Source: Arenibacter algicola (GTDB lineage Bacteria > Bacteroidota > Bacteroidia > Flavobacteriales > Flavobacteriaceae). From it: 64,000 nucleotides of DNA. The position numbers and the translations under genes were made by a program. Location of the stretch: contig NZ_JPOO01000003.1 of assembly GCF_000733925.1 (NCBI RefSeq), positions 434,001 to 498,000 of the forward strand. The letters run 5' to 3'. This document shows, piece by piece, positions 55,145 to 63,921 of this stretch. Every line of letters starts with the position of its first letter. The first letter of the stretch is position 1. The notes beneath the pieces were generated by a model that ran no database searches, had not been told where the DNA came from, and was given only the letters and a program-made list of their open reading frames with translations.

Positions 55145-55900
55145 TTGGAACAACCGATTAGAATTCTTATTGTAGAGGACAACGTGATAATTGCAGATGA
55201 CATGCAATCTATGTTGGAAGAGATTGGATACGAAATCGTAGACAATGTTATTGTTTACGAGCAGGCAGTTGAAGTCTTAAAGAACAAGGAAGTTGACCTT
55301 GTGTTGATCGATATTATCTTAGCCTCCGATAAAACCGGAATTGACTTGGGCAAGCACATTAGGGAAAACTACAACATCCCCTTTATCTTTGTAACATCCA
55401 ATTCCGATCGGGCCACTGTTGAAAATGCCAAGACTGTAAAGCCCAACGGCTATTTGGTCAAGCCATTTGAGCAACAGGATTTATACACCTCCATTGAAAT
55501 TGCCCTGTCCAACTTTACTTCCGTAAAGAACAATGGGGCATCTGAAAGTCAGGAAGAGGAAGATGATAGGCTAATGTCCAACAAGGTTTTGAAGGATTCC
55601 ATTTTCGTTAAAAAACAACATCTGTATTATCGAATCCAATTTGGGGATATACAGTTTATCAAAGCGGATAATGTGTATCTAGAGGTTAATACAGTAGACA
55701 AAAAGTTTTTGGTTCGATCTCCTCTCAAGGATTATTTGGAGAAACTACCGCAACAGAAATTTTACAGGGCTCATAAATCCTATATTGTTAACGTGGACCA
55801 TATTGATGCCATTAACTCCAAGGATATTTTAATTAACAATACACTTATTCCTATTTCAAAGGAATTCAAGGAATTTATTATTTCAGCAATGAATTCGTAA
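55145..55900 (+). CDS. LytTR-family response regulator
   Basis: The 251-residue protein has a receiver (acidic pair Glu11/Asp12, phospho-acceptor Asp56 in LVLIDIILA, Lys in YLVKPFE). A Glu/Ser-rich linker (about 120-150, SESQEEEDD) and a C-terminal LytTR DNA-binding domain (from about 155, FIKADNVYLEVNT, FYRAHKSYIVNVDHID) follow. Translation must start at TTG 55145 since no ATG precedes the receiver motif. A good terminator follows. No partner kinase is adjacent. Confidence 0.92.
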   Translation: MEQPIRILIVEDNVIIADDMQSMLEEIGYEIVDNVIVYEQAVEVLKNKEVDLVLIDIILASDKTGIDLGKHIRENYNIPFIFVTSNSDRATVENAKTVKPNGYLVKPFEQQDLYTSIEIALSNFTSVKNNGASESQEEEDDRLMSNKVLKDSIFVKKQHLYYRIQFGDIQFIKADNVYLEVNTVDKKFLVRSPLKDYLEKLPQQKFYRAHKSYIVNVDHIDAINSKDILINNTLIPISKEFKEFIISAMNS

Positions 55901-55923
55901 CAAATAATTTTATTTAAGAATAT

Positions 55924-55948
55924 AAAGGTGCTTCAAGGCACCTTTTTT
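55924..55948 (+). terminator. Terminator after the LytTR gene
   Basis: AAAGGTGC (55924-55931) and GCACCTTT (55938-55945) pair perfectly around TTCAAG and lead into a T-run. Confidence 0.85.
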
Positions 55949-56035
55949 ATTTACCGCAAACTGCATATTGATCTAATTGATTTTACAGCTAAAGCAGAAG
56001 TAAATTCTGTACCATTGTACACATATTAAAGCAGA

Positions 56036-56102
56036 AACCCCGGCAATAAGACGGGGTTGTTATACTATCAGAATTTCAAAGAGCCTTCTGCTTTTGAAAT
56101 TC
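56036..56102. terminator. Two further hairpins between convergent genes
   Basis: AACCCCG/CGGGGTT (56036-56042 with 56052-56058) and GAATTTCAAA/TTTGAAATTC (56071-56080 with 56093-56102) are both perfect. They separate the convergent LytTR and LuxR-type genes. Neither is followed by a strong T-run. Confidence 0.45.
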
Positions 56103-56158
56103 AGGTTTAAGCAATAAAATTTAGAGTAGTTATTTTATCATACACAATATCATTTTAT

Positions 56159-56800
56159 TTAAACTAAATGGGCAGAATATTCCATTTCCCTCAATTTGGA
56201 CAAGGCCTCCGATTTAGAGTTTACATTTAATTTTAGATATATATTCTGTATATGAAAGTTTACGGTACTCGGAGTTACAAATAAATTATCCGCAATGGTC
56301 TTATAAGTAGCTCCCTGACATAAATAATCAATAATCTGATTTTCCCTTTCAGAAAAAGATGCATAAGCTTTTCGTTGAAACATAGCTATTATTTTCTTGG
56401 CTATATCGTTGCTTATGGTAGCGCCTTCATACTTTATCGCATTCAGGGCGTGGTACAAACTCTTTATGCCGACAGGCTTGGAAACATAACCATTTGCCAT
56501 ATTTTTGAAGGCTTTTTTTACGATGCCAAAATCACTTTGGCCACTGATCATGATAATTTTAACTTCAGGGTCTTTTTTACGAAAAAGTCCAATACCTTCA
56601 ATACCACAGCCATCCGGCATAGAAACTTCAGAAGCAATAATATCGGGTAGAACATTATCGTAATCCAAAAGCGCTTCCTTAACCGAAGCATATATGCCTA
56701 CAAGTGAATATTCCTCATAAGTTTCGAAATAATATTTGTAGGTTTCGTGGAACGATGGGTCATTGTCTATAACAATAATTTTAAGAACGTTAAGTTTCAT
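56159..56800 (-). CDS. LuxR-type regulator with a receiver domain lacking the phospho-Asp
   Basis: The 213-residue protein from ATG 56800 has a receiver-like N-terminal domain and a LuxR/GerE helix-turn-helix (about 150-205, FSERENQIIDYL, TPSTVNFHIQNIYLKL). The receiver keeps the acidic residues at IDND (12-14), the Ser at MISG (86) and Lys108. The position that normally holds phospho-acceptor Asp is Glu58 (IIASEVSMPDG). This may mimic the phosphorylated state or indicate phosphorylation-independent control. An upstream in-frame ATG at 56836 is less likely. No kinase is adjacent. Confidence 0.85.
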   Translation of the reverse strand: MKLNVLKIIVIDNDPSFHETYKYYFETYEEYSLVGIYASVKEALLDYDNVLPDIIASEVSMPDGCGIEGIGLFRKKDPEVKIIMISGQSDFGIVKKAFKNMANGYVSKPVGIKSLYHALNAIKYEGATISNDIAKKIIAMFQRKAYASFSERENQIIDYLCQGATYKTIADNLFVTPSTVNFHIQNIYLKLNVNSKSEALSKLREMEYSAHLV

Positions 56801-56836
56801 AAGTTTTGGGATTTGGGGAGACTTCTTTTTTTGCAA

Positions 56837-57404
56837 TAAAAATCAAGTATTGCCATAAGAATAGAGCACCACTTGATACAAATTAAGAACTACTGTTCTA
56901 GAATTGGCTATGAACTGTTTTGTCTGCTATTATGCAGATATAGTTCTGTCGCTTTTTGAATCGGTAAGGGTAGGTTTTCATACTTTGGTGATTTGGGATT
57001 TAAATATTATTTAATCTATTTCTGCTTCACTATTATAATGGAAAATAAGGAACACTTGGCTAAACTTCATCTTAAGACCGTAGGTATATCTTAAACGCCA
57101 TGCTCTATCTTCCAATCCTTGTTTTTAAAACTTAAAATTATGTTAATAAAATTTAAATATAGAGATAAAATCTTAAACCTCCATAAAAAAACGATGTATT
57201 TTCCTACAAAATAATATTGTAAGGACTATTATGAATTATTCATAAAAATTAAACCATTTCATTGAATTATTAAAACTATAATTGTAAGTAACTCAGGTCC
57301 AACCCTAAAGGATATATTATTAAAATTGGAGGCCAAATAAATTTATACTTTTTCATATACTATTGAACATAATAGACATACAGTCCTACAAATACTAATT
57401 TGAG
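56837..57404. other. 568-base AT-rich intergenic region
   Basis: No gene, tRNA or strong hairpin is found. A 5-bp stem TCTGC/GCAGA sits at 56923-56938. It may hold the promoter of the LuxR-type gene. Confidence 0.5.
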
Positions 57405-59390
57405 TTATTCAAAGCGGTCAATTAACTCATCCCCGTCTTCATATAAATTTTCGGCGGTTGCAGCATTATTATTGACCTTCATAATCCATTTTTCATTTAG
57501 ATATTTGCCATCCAAGTCTGTGGTATAAGCCATTTCAGCATCGTTTTTCTTATTGTAATCTGCTAAATACACATAATACAGACCATTTTCCTTATTGAAA
57601 AATTGCTTGGCACTAATCCCTTTGTGTTTTAAGTCACTTATAAAGGAATCCACATTTTCCTTATTTTTATAAACGTTGGCAATCAAATAGTAGCCTGTTT
57701 TTACACCGGCAATCCCCGATTGCTGCTCCATCCTAATTGGTAATTTGGCGTAATCTTTATTCTCTATTGGTAATTTGTTGTATTCTTTATTTTCCGCATT
57801 ATTAATGCGGTATATGGTTTTTTCCTGCACATTGGCAACAGCAGTTTCATATTGCTCAGTATTTAATTTTTGAAGGTCGGTTTTCATGCTCTGTTTTATT
57901 TCGTCTTTCAGTATCCTAACCAACATATCGAACCTTTTGTCAATCTCCCTCTTGTTCGCAGATTCCAAAGAGTCCTGTCTTAGTATTAGTCCATCCAATA
58001 TTAAACGATTTTCGTTAGCAAGGGTATTTTGGCATCCATCATTTTTTCCAGATTTATCGGCATCGCCCGTATTTACAGTGAGGTTTATTATATGATCTTT
58101 GGAGTCGTCATTTTTGGCGTACCTACTTCTAAGCAGCTCCTTTAAGAGCAAGTGATTCTGGTAGGCCAATGAACTTTGGCATTCGCAATTGCTATTGCTA
58201 CTGCCGTCATTACTAGAAGCTAATCTTAACATATCATTCCCTGAGCCCTCCTTATCAGTGTAGTCATCAATTACTTCCGAATATTGTTGATCACTTAATT
58301 TTATGCCTTGATCCCTTCGCTGTATTTCAGCCTTCAGTTTTTTAATCTCTTTTTCGTAGTTCTTTACTATGGGGTCCGACTTTCTCTTCTTGGTAGTGGT
58401 GGGCTTTCTATAGGTGGAATTTACTATTGGTTTCCTAGTATCGCCAAAGTCATTTTTAAATGTGTAGGCTAAGGATAGCTCATGGTTCCAACCCAGGCTG
58501 GCACCGTATTTTAAAAAATTCTTTTCAAATACGTATCCAAGGGTCATCTTTTTACCAAGATTAAATCCCAGCCCCACAGACAAACCATACCTATCATCAA
58601 AAGTTGACTGCAGCCAACCATAATCCGGTAAGTCCAATAAAACAGATCCTGCTATAGAAAAATTCTCCTCCTCATCCCTATGGACCTGTAACAAGGGCAT
58701 AATTCTACCATTAGTAAACAAGCCTCTCCTAGCGTCGAGCTCGTGCGTATATTGGAGGGAGGCTTTAAGGGTTTTGTCGCTAAAATTGGTAATAACACTA
58801 TTGGTCGTTTGATTATAACTAACAAGGTCTTGGGCATATAGACCAAAATCGACCTGACCTATAGATAGTACCGCCCCGGGCTGAAGGGCCAACCTGGTCT
58901 CTTTTCTGGCATCCAATATTTCCGGGTCGTTTTCTGAAGCTATTATCCTGTTTTTATCTATTCCTGCATTAAGATAGGTGATATTGGTTCCGAAACTTAA
59001 ATCACTATTCCGACCTAATTGTACTGAAGTGGCATAGTTGGCGTTAATTCCAAATTCCTGCATAACACCGGCACGATTGGTATAGATTCCTATACCCATG
59101 GCGGTATTATCATTCAGTTTGTTGCCAAATCCCAGAAAATAGTTTTGATTATTATCGTTAAAAGTGGCGTATTGATTTTGATGTAGAATATTTACATAGG
59201 ATTTGTTTTCCCTAACCAATGAAAAAGCAGGATGAATTAAAAACCTATTGTAGACCAATTGGTTGTGGTAGGAGGTAGAGGAATTGAAATCGGAATTGGT
59301 TTCTTGACAAAATAAAGCATCATTGCAGAGTACAATGCAAAATAATATTAGGAGCAATACCTTCTTAAAAATGGCACCTCTGCAGTTCAT
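57405..59390 (-). CDS. PorP/SprF type IX secretion membrane protein with extra C-terminal module
   Basis: The 661-residue protein has a signal peptide (about 9-27) and a PorP/SprF beta-barrel (about 35-310), with the typical NRFLIHPAFSLVRE start and GLGFNLGKKMTLGYVFEKNF end. This domain normally finishes the protein at about 310-340 residues. Here about 330 more residues follow: a coiled-coil (about 345-365), two related segments CQSSLAYQNHLLLKELL and CQNTLANENRLILDGLI, a tandem YNKLPIENKDYAKLPI, and a SPOR-like end (about 570-650, GYYLIANVYKNKENVDSFISDL). It is likely an outer-membrane protein reaching the periplasm. The PD40 gene lies upstream on the same strand. Confidence 0.85.
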   Translation of the reverse strand: MNCRGAIFKKVLLLILFCIVLCNDALFCQETNSDFNSSTSYHNQLVYNRFLIHPAFSLVRENKSYVNILHQNQYATFNDNNQNYFLGFGNKLNDNTAMGIGIYTNRAGVMQEFGINANYATSVQLGRNSDLSFGTNITYLNAGIDKNRIIASENDPEILDARKETRLALQPGAVLSIGQVDFGLYAQDLVSYNQTTNSVITNFSDKTLKASLQYTHELDARRGLFTNGRIMPLLQVHRDEEENFSIAGSVLLDLPDYGWLQSTFDDRYGLSVGLGFNLGKKMTLGYVFEKNFLKYGASLGWNHELSLAYTFKNDFGDTRKPIVNSTYRKPTTTKKRKSDPIVKNYEKEIKKLKAEIQRRDQGIKLSDQQYSEVIDDYTDKEGSGNDMLRLASSNDGSSNSNCECQSSLAYQNHLLLKELLRSRYAKNDDSKDHIINLTVNTGDADKSGKNDGCQNTLANENRLILDGLILRQDSLESANKREIDKRFDMLVRILKDEIKQSMKTDLQKLNTEQYETAVANVQEKTIYRINNAENKEYNKLPIENKDYAKLPIRMEQQSGIAGVKTGYYLIANVYKNKENVDSFISDLKHKGISAKQFFNKENGLYYVYLADYNKKNDAEMAYTTDLDGKYLNEKWIMKVNNNAATAENLYEDGDELIDRFE

Positions 59391-59644
59391 CCAAGGGGAA
59401 AAATTTATGTTATTCCGATTATAATTTGTTTCTTATAATCATATAGTGCGTGTCTCTCGCTTAACTTGGATCATTCATCTTAAGTTGACCGCAAACCTGG
59501 TCGGGGCTTTAGAAAAATTTTGCTGAAATGGTCCAAAAAAATATAGAGGACCAAATTATAAATATGTAGGTAAATTCTTACTATGAATTTATCATAGCTT
59601 TACCTCTGTACATTGTATCAGTTACACAATAATTAATGATAGTT

Positions 59645-60925
59645 CTACTCTTCAAAAACAGTATTTGAGTAATGTATTTGCGCTTTGTCATCAATACTTT
59701 CCAAAATATTGAATTGCTTTTTCTCCAATATCCTGTCCCTTTTCTCTTTGGAATAAGTGAATGCTACCCTTTGAGGATGGCTTTTACTTTCGCCTCTGTT
59801 GGACATTACATACCCCATTCCGTTTTTACCTGTTAGTAAAATTGAAAAGTCATCTTCAACACTATTGATGTCTGCTCCAAGGTTAACGGAAGTCCCCACT
59901 TTCCTATGATCTACCTGAACCATGAACACGTCCAGTCCACCTAAACCTTTTCTACCTTCCGAAGCAAAGACCAAGGAAGAGCCTCCTATTATTTTTGGAT
60001 AAAGATCGTTATCGTCAGTGTTCACTTTTTCACCTAAATTTTTTGCTATACTAAAAGAACCGTCGTTTTGAATGTCTGCTACATAGATATCATATTTCCC
60101 AAACGTACCGGGCATATTGGAGGCAAAGAACAATCTTTTTCCGTCCGGTGAAACGGTAGGATGGATGGCCGAATAATGCTTGGGCGCCAATGCAACTTCT
60201 TTTATGTTCTGCCATTCCCCGTTTACTTTATTGGCCTTGAATATTCTGTGTACCAATTCCTTTTTTGAAAATACCCCGTACAAAGGTTTTGAATATACGG
60301 CCTTACTAAAATAGGCTGTACGACCATCTTCGGTGATTGCAATTGGCGCATTGTAGGCAAATTTAGACTTTTCCTTGTCCTCAATGTCAGCTACCATCTC
60401 ACTGTCCAAACCCAGATCTTCCAGAGTCAGTTCCCTGGATACCACCGTTTCTTGAGGTTGTTGAAAGTTGAAATCCCTGTATTTACTTACTTTTTCATGA
60501 TGATCGTTATTTTTCTCTATGGAGCGGTTTATTTGATAGTCCCCTTTAATTTGAGCCAGCCAATCCTTATCCTCGGAAGTACTTTCCACCACTGTAGATC
60601 TAATTTTTTTTAGTGCGAAAAGATATCGTTCATAATAACTTGCCTTGGCCTTAGAACTCCTGTTTGCATCAATTAACTTTTTATACCAAAATATGGCTTC
60701 CTCATAATTTTCGACCAAAAAGTTGGCGTTGCCAAGGTCCTCGAATATTTCGTTTTCCTTATAACCCAGTTTTAGAAGTTGTTGATACTTGTCAGCTCTT
60801 TTGCTATTTTGGACGACATTGGACTTACTATAGTCGGAAACCTTGGATTCTTGGGCGGACAAGGAACAGAAGAATAACGTAATAATGCAGCCGAGTATCC
60901 CTTTAGTGCAATTGGATAGGTTCAT
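59645..60925 (-). CDS. PD40 beta-propeller periplasmic protein, PorE-like without OmpA domain
   Basis: The 426-residue protein has a signal peptide (about 8-24, ending SLSAQ), a TPR-like region (about 45-110, NEIFEDLGNANFLVENYEEAIFWYKKLI) and PD40/TolB-type propeller repeats (about 190-400, AIHPTVSPDGKRLFFASNMPGTFGKYDIY). Bacteroidetes PorE and OmpA-like T9SS proteins have this order followed by a carboxypeptidase-regulatory-like and an OmpA domain; here those are absent. It is 254 bases upstream of the PorP/SprF gene on the same strand, the usual pairing. Periplasmic. Confidence 0.8.
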   Translation of the reverse strand: MNLSNCTKGILGCIITLFFCSLSAQESKVSDYSKSNVVQNSKRADKYQQLLKLGYKENEIFEDLGNANFLVENYEEAIFWYKKLIDANRSSKAKASYYERYLFALKKIRSTVVESTSEDKDWLAQIKGDYQINRSIEKNNDHHEKVSKYRDFNFQQPQETVVSRELTLEDLGLDSEMVADIEDKEKSKFAYNAPIAITEDGRTAYFSKAVYSKPLYGVFSKKELVHRIFKANKVNGEWQNIKEVALAPKHYSAIHPTVSPDGKRLFFASNMPGTFGKYDIYVADIQNDGSFSIAKNLGEKVNTDDNDLYPKIIGGSSLVFASEGRKGLGGLDVFMVQVDHRKVGTSVNLGADINSVEDDFSILLTGKNGMGYVMSNRGESKSHPQRVAFTYSKEKRDRILEKKQFNILESIDDKAQIHYSNTVFEE

Positions 60926-61092
60926 ATTATTAGATATTGGGGTGTTAAACTAGACAAAGGTCTATTAATTTGTAGGAATAATTATTAGTAAAATTTCATA
61001 GGTTTTTGATTTTTTTGAAATCTTCCCCCATACAATTTGGACTCAGGTGGCTAGATTAAAGACTATATTCTCCCGAGGACATATAACATAAA

Positions 61093-61113
61093 GGCCCCAA
61101 TTAATTTGAGGCC
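61093..61113 (-). terminator. Weak terminator after the truncated hemoglobin gene
   Basis: GGCCCC and GAGGCC pair over six bases with one G-U. On the minus strand a short T-run follows. It is about 65 bases past the gene end. Confidence 0.35.
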
Positions 61114-61178
61114 ATTTTTAAAAATTAAGGATCAATTCTTGTGCATTTATCTACCATATTCCATGGCTACAATATCAA

Positions 61179-61553
61179 CTATAAGCGAATTACACCTTCC
61201 TTAAGGGAATAGAGAATTGCCAGAACATCTTTTTTTTCGTCATCCCCATGATTATTATTATCCATGGCTTCCATAATATCATCCACAACTGCCAAATACT
61301 CTTGTTCTGAAATATTCATTCCCTTATGTGTTGTAACCATATCCCTTCCTGCATATTGCTGAGGCCCACCGGAACCCGCACAAAAGAAGTGGACAGTATG
61401 ATGCTTTATAAGCTTGAGTCGCTCCGGTTGGTCCCTATACGGTACAAACCGCGGACTAACGGTTGGATTGCCCATGTGTAGATCAACCACCTCATCCACT
61501 AATTTTGTAATCCCATTTATTTCGCCTAATCTGCTGTAAAGTGTCTTTGCCAT
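61179..61553 (-). CDS. Group 1 truncated hemoglobin
   Basis: The 124-residue protein is a truncated hemoglobin (trHbN type): SLYSRLGEINGITKLVDEVV-like start, FFCAGSGGPQQYAGRDM loop, and proximal heme-ligand His76 in VTTHKGMNIS. Such proteins bind O2 or NO and can detoxify NO. Cytosolic, no signal peptide. It sits between the secretion-related pair and the sigma/anti-sigma pair and appears monocistronic. Confidence 0.9.
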   Translation of the reverse strand: MAKTLYSRLGEINGITKLVDEVVDLHMGNPTVSPRFVPYRDQPERLKLIKHHTVHFFCAGSGGPQQYAGRDMVTTHKGMNISEQEYLAVVDDIMEAMDNNNHGDDEKKDVLAILYSLKEGVIRL

Positions 61554-61784
61554 AATGTTTAATTTTAATGATTAAAGTATTACATCAAGTTTAGGCTCTT
61601 TACTGAAAAGTCAATTGCTAAATTCATTCAAATAAGTAGATTATTAGTTCATTTGTTGCCTAAAACATCCGTTTTAAAAAGTTAGAGCTGAATAAAAAGT
61701 ATTTTTACAAAAGAAAGGGTCTATAATGAACAATTCCACCACAAACCCTTTATACGTATTATTGCATTAGGTAATCATCCAGTA

Positions 61785-62573
61785 CTAAGATGTGGCCACT
61801 CCTAAAGCATATAACTGTTCCAAATTGGGAGATTCACTACCGCCTGCTGGTTCCAATGTAATACCGAATGCCTCCGATTCGTTGGGGTTGGCCAAGGCAA
61901 ACACCTTATTGTCATCATCAACAAAGTCCTCCAATAGCCCCATGCTGGTTGGTGTCAACGGATTTAATTTCAGGGACCATACTTGGTAAACAAATCCATT
62001 TGGAGGATCGGGTAGGCCTTGCGCATCTATATACACCTTCTTTTCCCCCTTGTTCCAATAAGCCTTTGCGTAGGAGGTAGGGGAGACGGTCTGTCCTCCC
62101 AGTGCTACTACCGTTATATTCTTATCACGAATGGTATTCAATAAATCTTCAGTTTTTGCCAAAGAATTTTTGGAATCGGCAATCTGCAGTTCCATAGCGT
62201 CGTTTTCCCTGGAAACTACTTCTATATCTAATTTCAATTGATCGTTCTGCTGATAGAGCCATATTAAACCTCCCAAAAATACCAAGGATGCGGCCCAGCC
62301 CAAATAGGCCGTCCAACTTACTTTGTTCCTAATCGGTTCGGTTTTGACAATACCCGCCTTGGCCATTCTATTCTGTATATCACTAAATCCTTTTGTCCCA
62401 GGGGAAACGGACTTGGTCAATGACAAAACCGAAGCTTCAATGTCCTCAATTTCCTTTTTTATTTCAGGATATTTCTCCGCATTTAGATACACCTCCAAAT
62501 TTTCTAAATCGGAAAGGGTACCTGCAACATATAGTTCCAATATACCTGATGCTATGTATTCCTTTGTATCCAT
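61785..62573 (-). CDS. Anti-sigma factor, RskA-like
   Basis: The 262-residue protein has a cytoplasmic N-terminal anti-sigma region (about 1-85, ILELYVAGTLSDLENLEVYL), one membrane helix (about 87-107, AYLGWAASLVFLGGLIWLY), a coiled-coil (about 108-145), and a periplasmic RskA C-terminal domain (about 150-262, PPNGFVYQVWSLKLNPL, FGITLEPAGGS). It does not show a ZAS zinc motif. It starts one base after the sigma factor stop, so the two are co-translated and it should bind that sigma factor. The signal that releases it is unknown. Confidence 0.9.
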   Translation of the reverse strand: MDTKEYIASGILELYVAGTLSDLENLEVYLNAEKYPEIKKEIEDIEASVLSLTKSVSPGTKGFSDIQNRMAKAGIVKTEPIRNKVSWTAYLGWAASLVFLGGLIWLYQQNDQLKLDIEVVSRENDAMELQIADSKNSLAKTEDLLNTIRDKNITVVALGGQTVSPTSYAKAYWNKGEKKVYIDAQGLPDPPNGFVYQVWSLKLNPLTPTSMGLLEDFVDDDNKVFALANPNESEAFGITLEPAGGSESPNLEQLYALGVATS

Positions 62574-62574
62574 A

Positions 62575-63108
62575 TTATATTGCCATGTTCGTCCTTATTT
62601 GGGAAATACAACTTCTGTTTCTTGTCTTTACCGTTCCCAATGGAATGTCCAATTCTTTTGATACTTCTTTCTGTGTTAGCCCTTTAAAATAAAGTAACTC
62701 TATGATCTCGATACACTTGTCCTTTAAATTTACCAATAGTTTTTTTAACCCAATAATATCTTCTTTTCCTTCTTCACTATCCGTCATACTTTCCAAAATA
62801 CCTACGAAGTAATCAGCAGAAAGGTTCTTTTTACTATTTTTATGCGACTTACTGCGTATTTCATCGATGGCGGCATTCCTTGCAATATTTAATATCCAGG
62901 TAAAGAAACGGCCTTTGGAGGCATTGTAGCTCTCGGCGTTGTTCCATGCCTTCATGAACACATCCTGACAAATCTCTTCGGCAACACTGTTATTCTTAAC
63001 AATAGTATTTATTACCCCACAAATATTTTCGGAATACATATTGTACAGCTTTTGAAAGGCATCAGCATCCTTTTTTTGAAATTGTTCTACAATTATTTCT
63101 AATTCCAT
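62575..63108 (-). CDS. ECF-type RNA polymerase sigma factor
   Basis: The 177-residue protein has sigma region 2 (about 10-75, QKLYNMYSENICGVI, EEICQDVFMKAWNNAESYN) and region 4 (about 120-172, LKDKCIEIIELLYFKGLTQKEVSKELDIPLGTVKTR). These are features of extracytoplasmic-function sigma factors, here of the type paired with RskA-like anti-sigma factors. The gene pair is separate from sodC, whose terminator lies just upstream. Confidence 0.94.
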   Translation of the reverse strand: MELEIIVEQFQKKDADAFQKLYNMYSENICGVINTIVKNNSVAEEICQDVFMKAWNNAESYNASKGRFFTWILNIARNAAIDEIRSKSHKNSKKNLSADYFVGILESMTDSEEGKEDIIGLKKLLVNLKDKCIEIIELLYFKGLTQKEVSKELDIPLGTVKTRNRSCISQIRTNMAI

Positions 63109-63133
63109 TCAAGAATTTTTTTAAAGATAAAAA

Positions 63134-63154
63134 AAGCTGCCCAAAAAGCAGCTT
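63134..63154 (-). terminator. Terminator after sodC
   Basis: AAGCTGC/GCAGCTT (63134-63140 with 63148-63154) pair perfectly, and on the minus strand a T-run follows. It separates sodC from the sigma factor gene. Confidence 0.85.
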
Positions 63155-63177
63155 AATAATTTTTTTCAAACTGATCA

Positions 63178-63765
63178 CTATTCTATAATACCGGCGCAAC
63201 TAATCCTTCCCCCGGCATCACCAGTGGGTTGGGTTACAAAATCATCTTCCCCTTGATGCACAATGACTCCTTTTCCGATTAGGTTTTTGGTCTCGTCCCC
63301 ACATCCCAAACACCACTCGTCAGTAGAAAACTCCACAGTTGCATTTCCTTCCGCATCTGCCGTGAAATTTCCAATGTCTCCCCTGTGATAACCTTCCGTG
63401 GAACCCCATTTACCATGAGGAGCAAAGGTAGGGTTCCAATGGCCACCGGTAGATTTTCCGTCTGCCGAGGAACAGTCCGCTTTTTCATGAATATGAATGG
63501 CGTGCTCCCCTGGGGTAAGTCCGGACAAATTGGCATTCATACTTACGGTGCCGTTCTCTTCTGTAAAGCTTACCTCGCCTTTAACATTACTGTCGCTTTT
63601 AGGTTCCAGTGAAAATTTAAGGGTCTTAACTTCTATTTCCTCTTTTATTTCCTCGGCCATTGCTTCAACATTTTCCATGGTGTCCTTGGCTTCCTTCTTT
63701 GCCTCCTTACAACTATAGGCGCCGAGGAAAAGTAATACCAACGACAATAATTTTATATTTTTCAT
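63178..63765 (-). CDS. sodC: Copper-zinc superoxide dismutase lipoprotein
   Basis: The 195-residue protein dismutates superoxide in the periplasm. It begins with a lipoprotein signal ending GAYSC (Cys19). The next ~30 residues are Lys/Glu-rich (KEAKKEAKDTM). The SOD core follows: HIH Cu ligands His91 and His93, bridging His109 in GGHWNP, zinc ligands His117, His127 and Asp130, Cu His170 in VIVHQGEDD, and a likely disulfide Cys98-Cys190. All catalytic ligands are present. It is co-oriented with the sigma operon but separated by a terminator. Confidence 0.94.
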   Translation of the reverse strand: MKNIKLLSLVLLFLGAYSCKEAKKEAKDTMENVEAMAEEIKEEIEVKTLKFSLEPKSDSNVKGEVSFTEENGTVSMNANLSGLTPGEHAIHIHEKADCSSADGKSTGGHWNPTFAPHGKWGSTEGYHRGDIGNFTADAEGNATVEFSTDEWCLGCGDETKNLIGKGVIVHQGEDDFVTQPTGDAGGRISCAGIIE

Positions 63766-63921
63766 CTTTCATTTTTTTAGGTTCTCATAAAATTACCAAT
63801 TTTGGGAAAGGATGTCAAGACCAGAAGGGATACGCGTTATTTTATAACTCAATTGAGTCAAAAACTTTTTTTATTTCAAGGGAAGGATATTTAGACACTG
63901 CTCCTTCCTGAATATTTAGCA

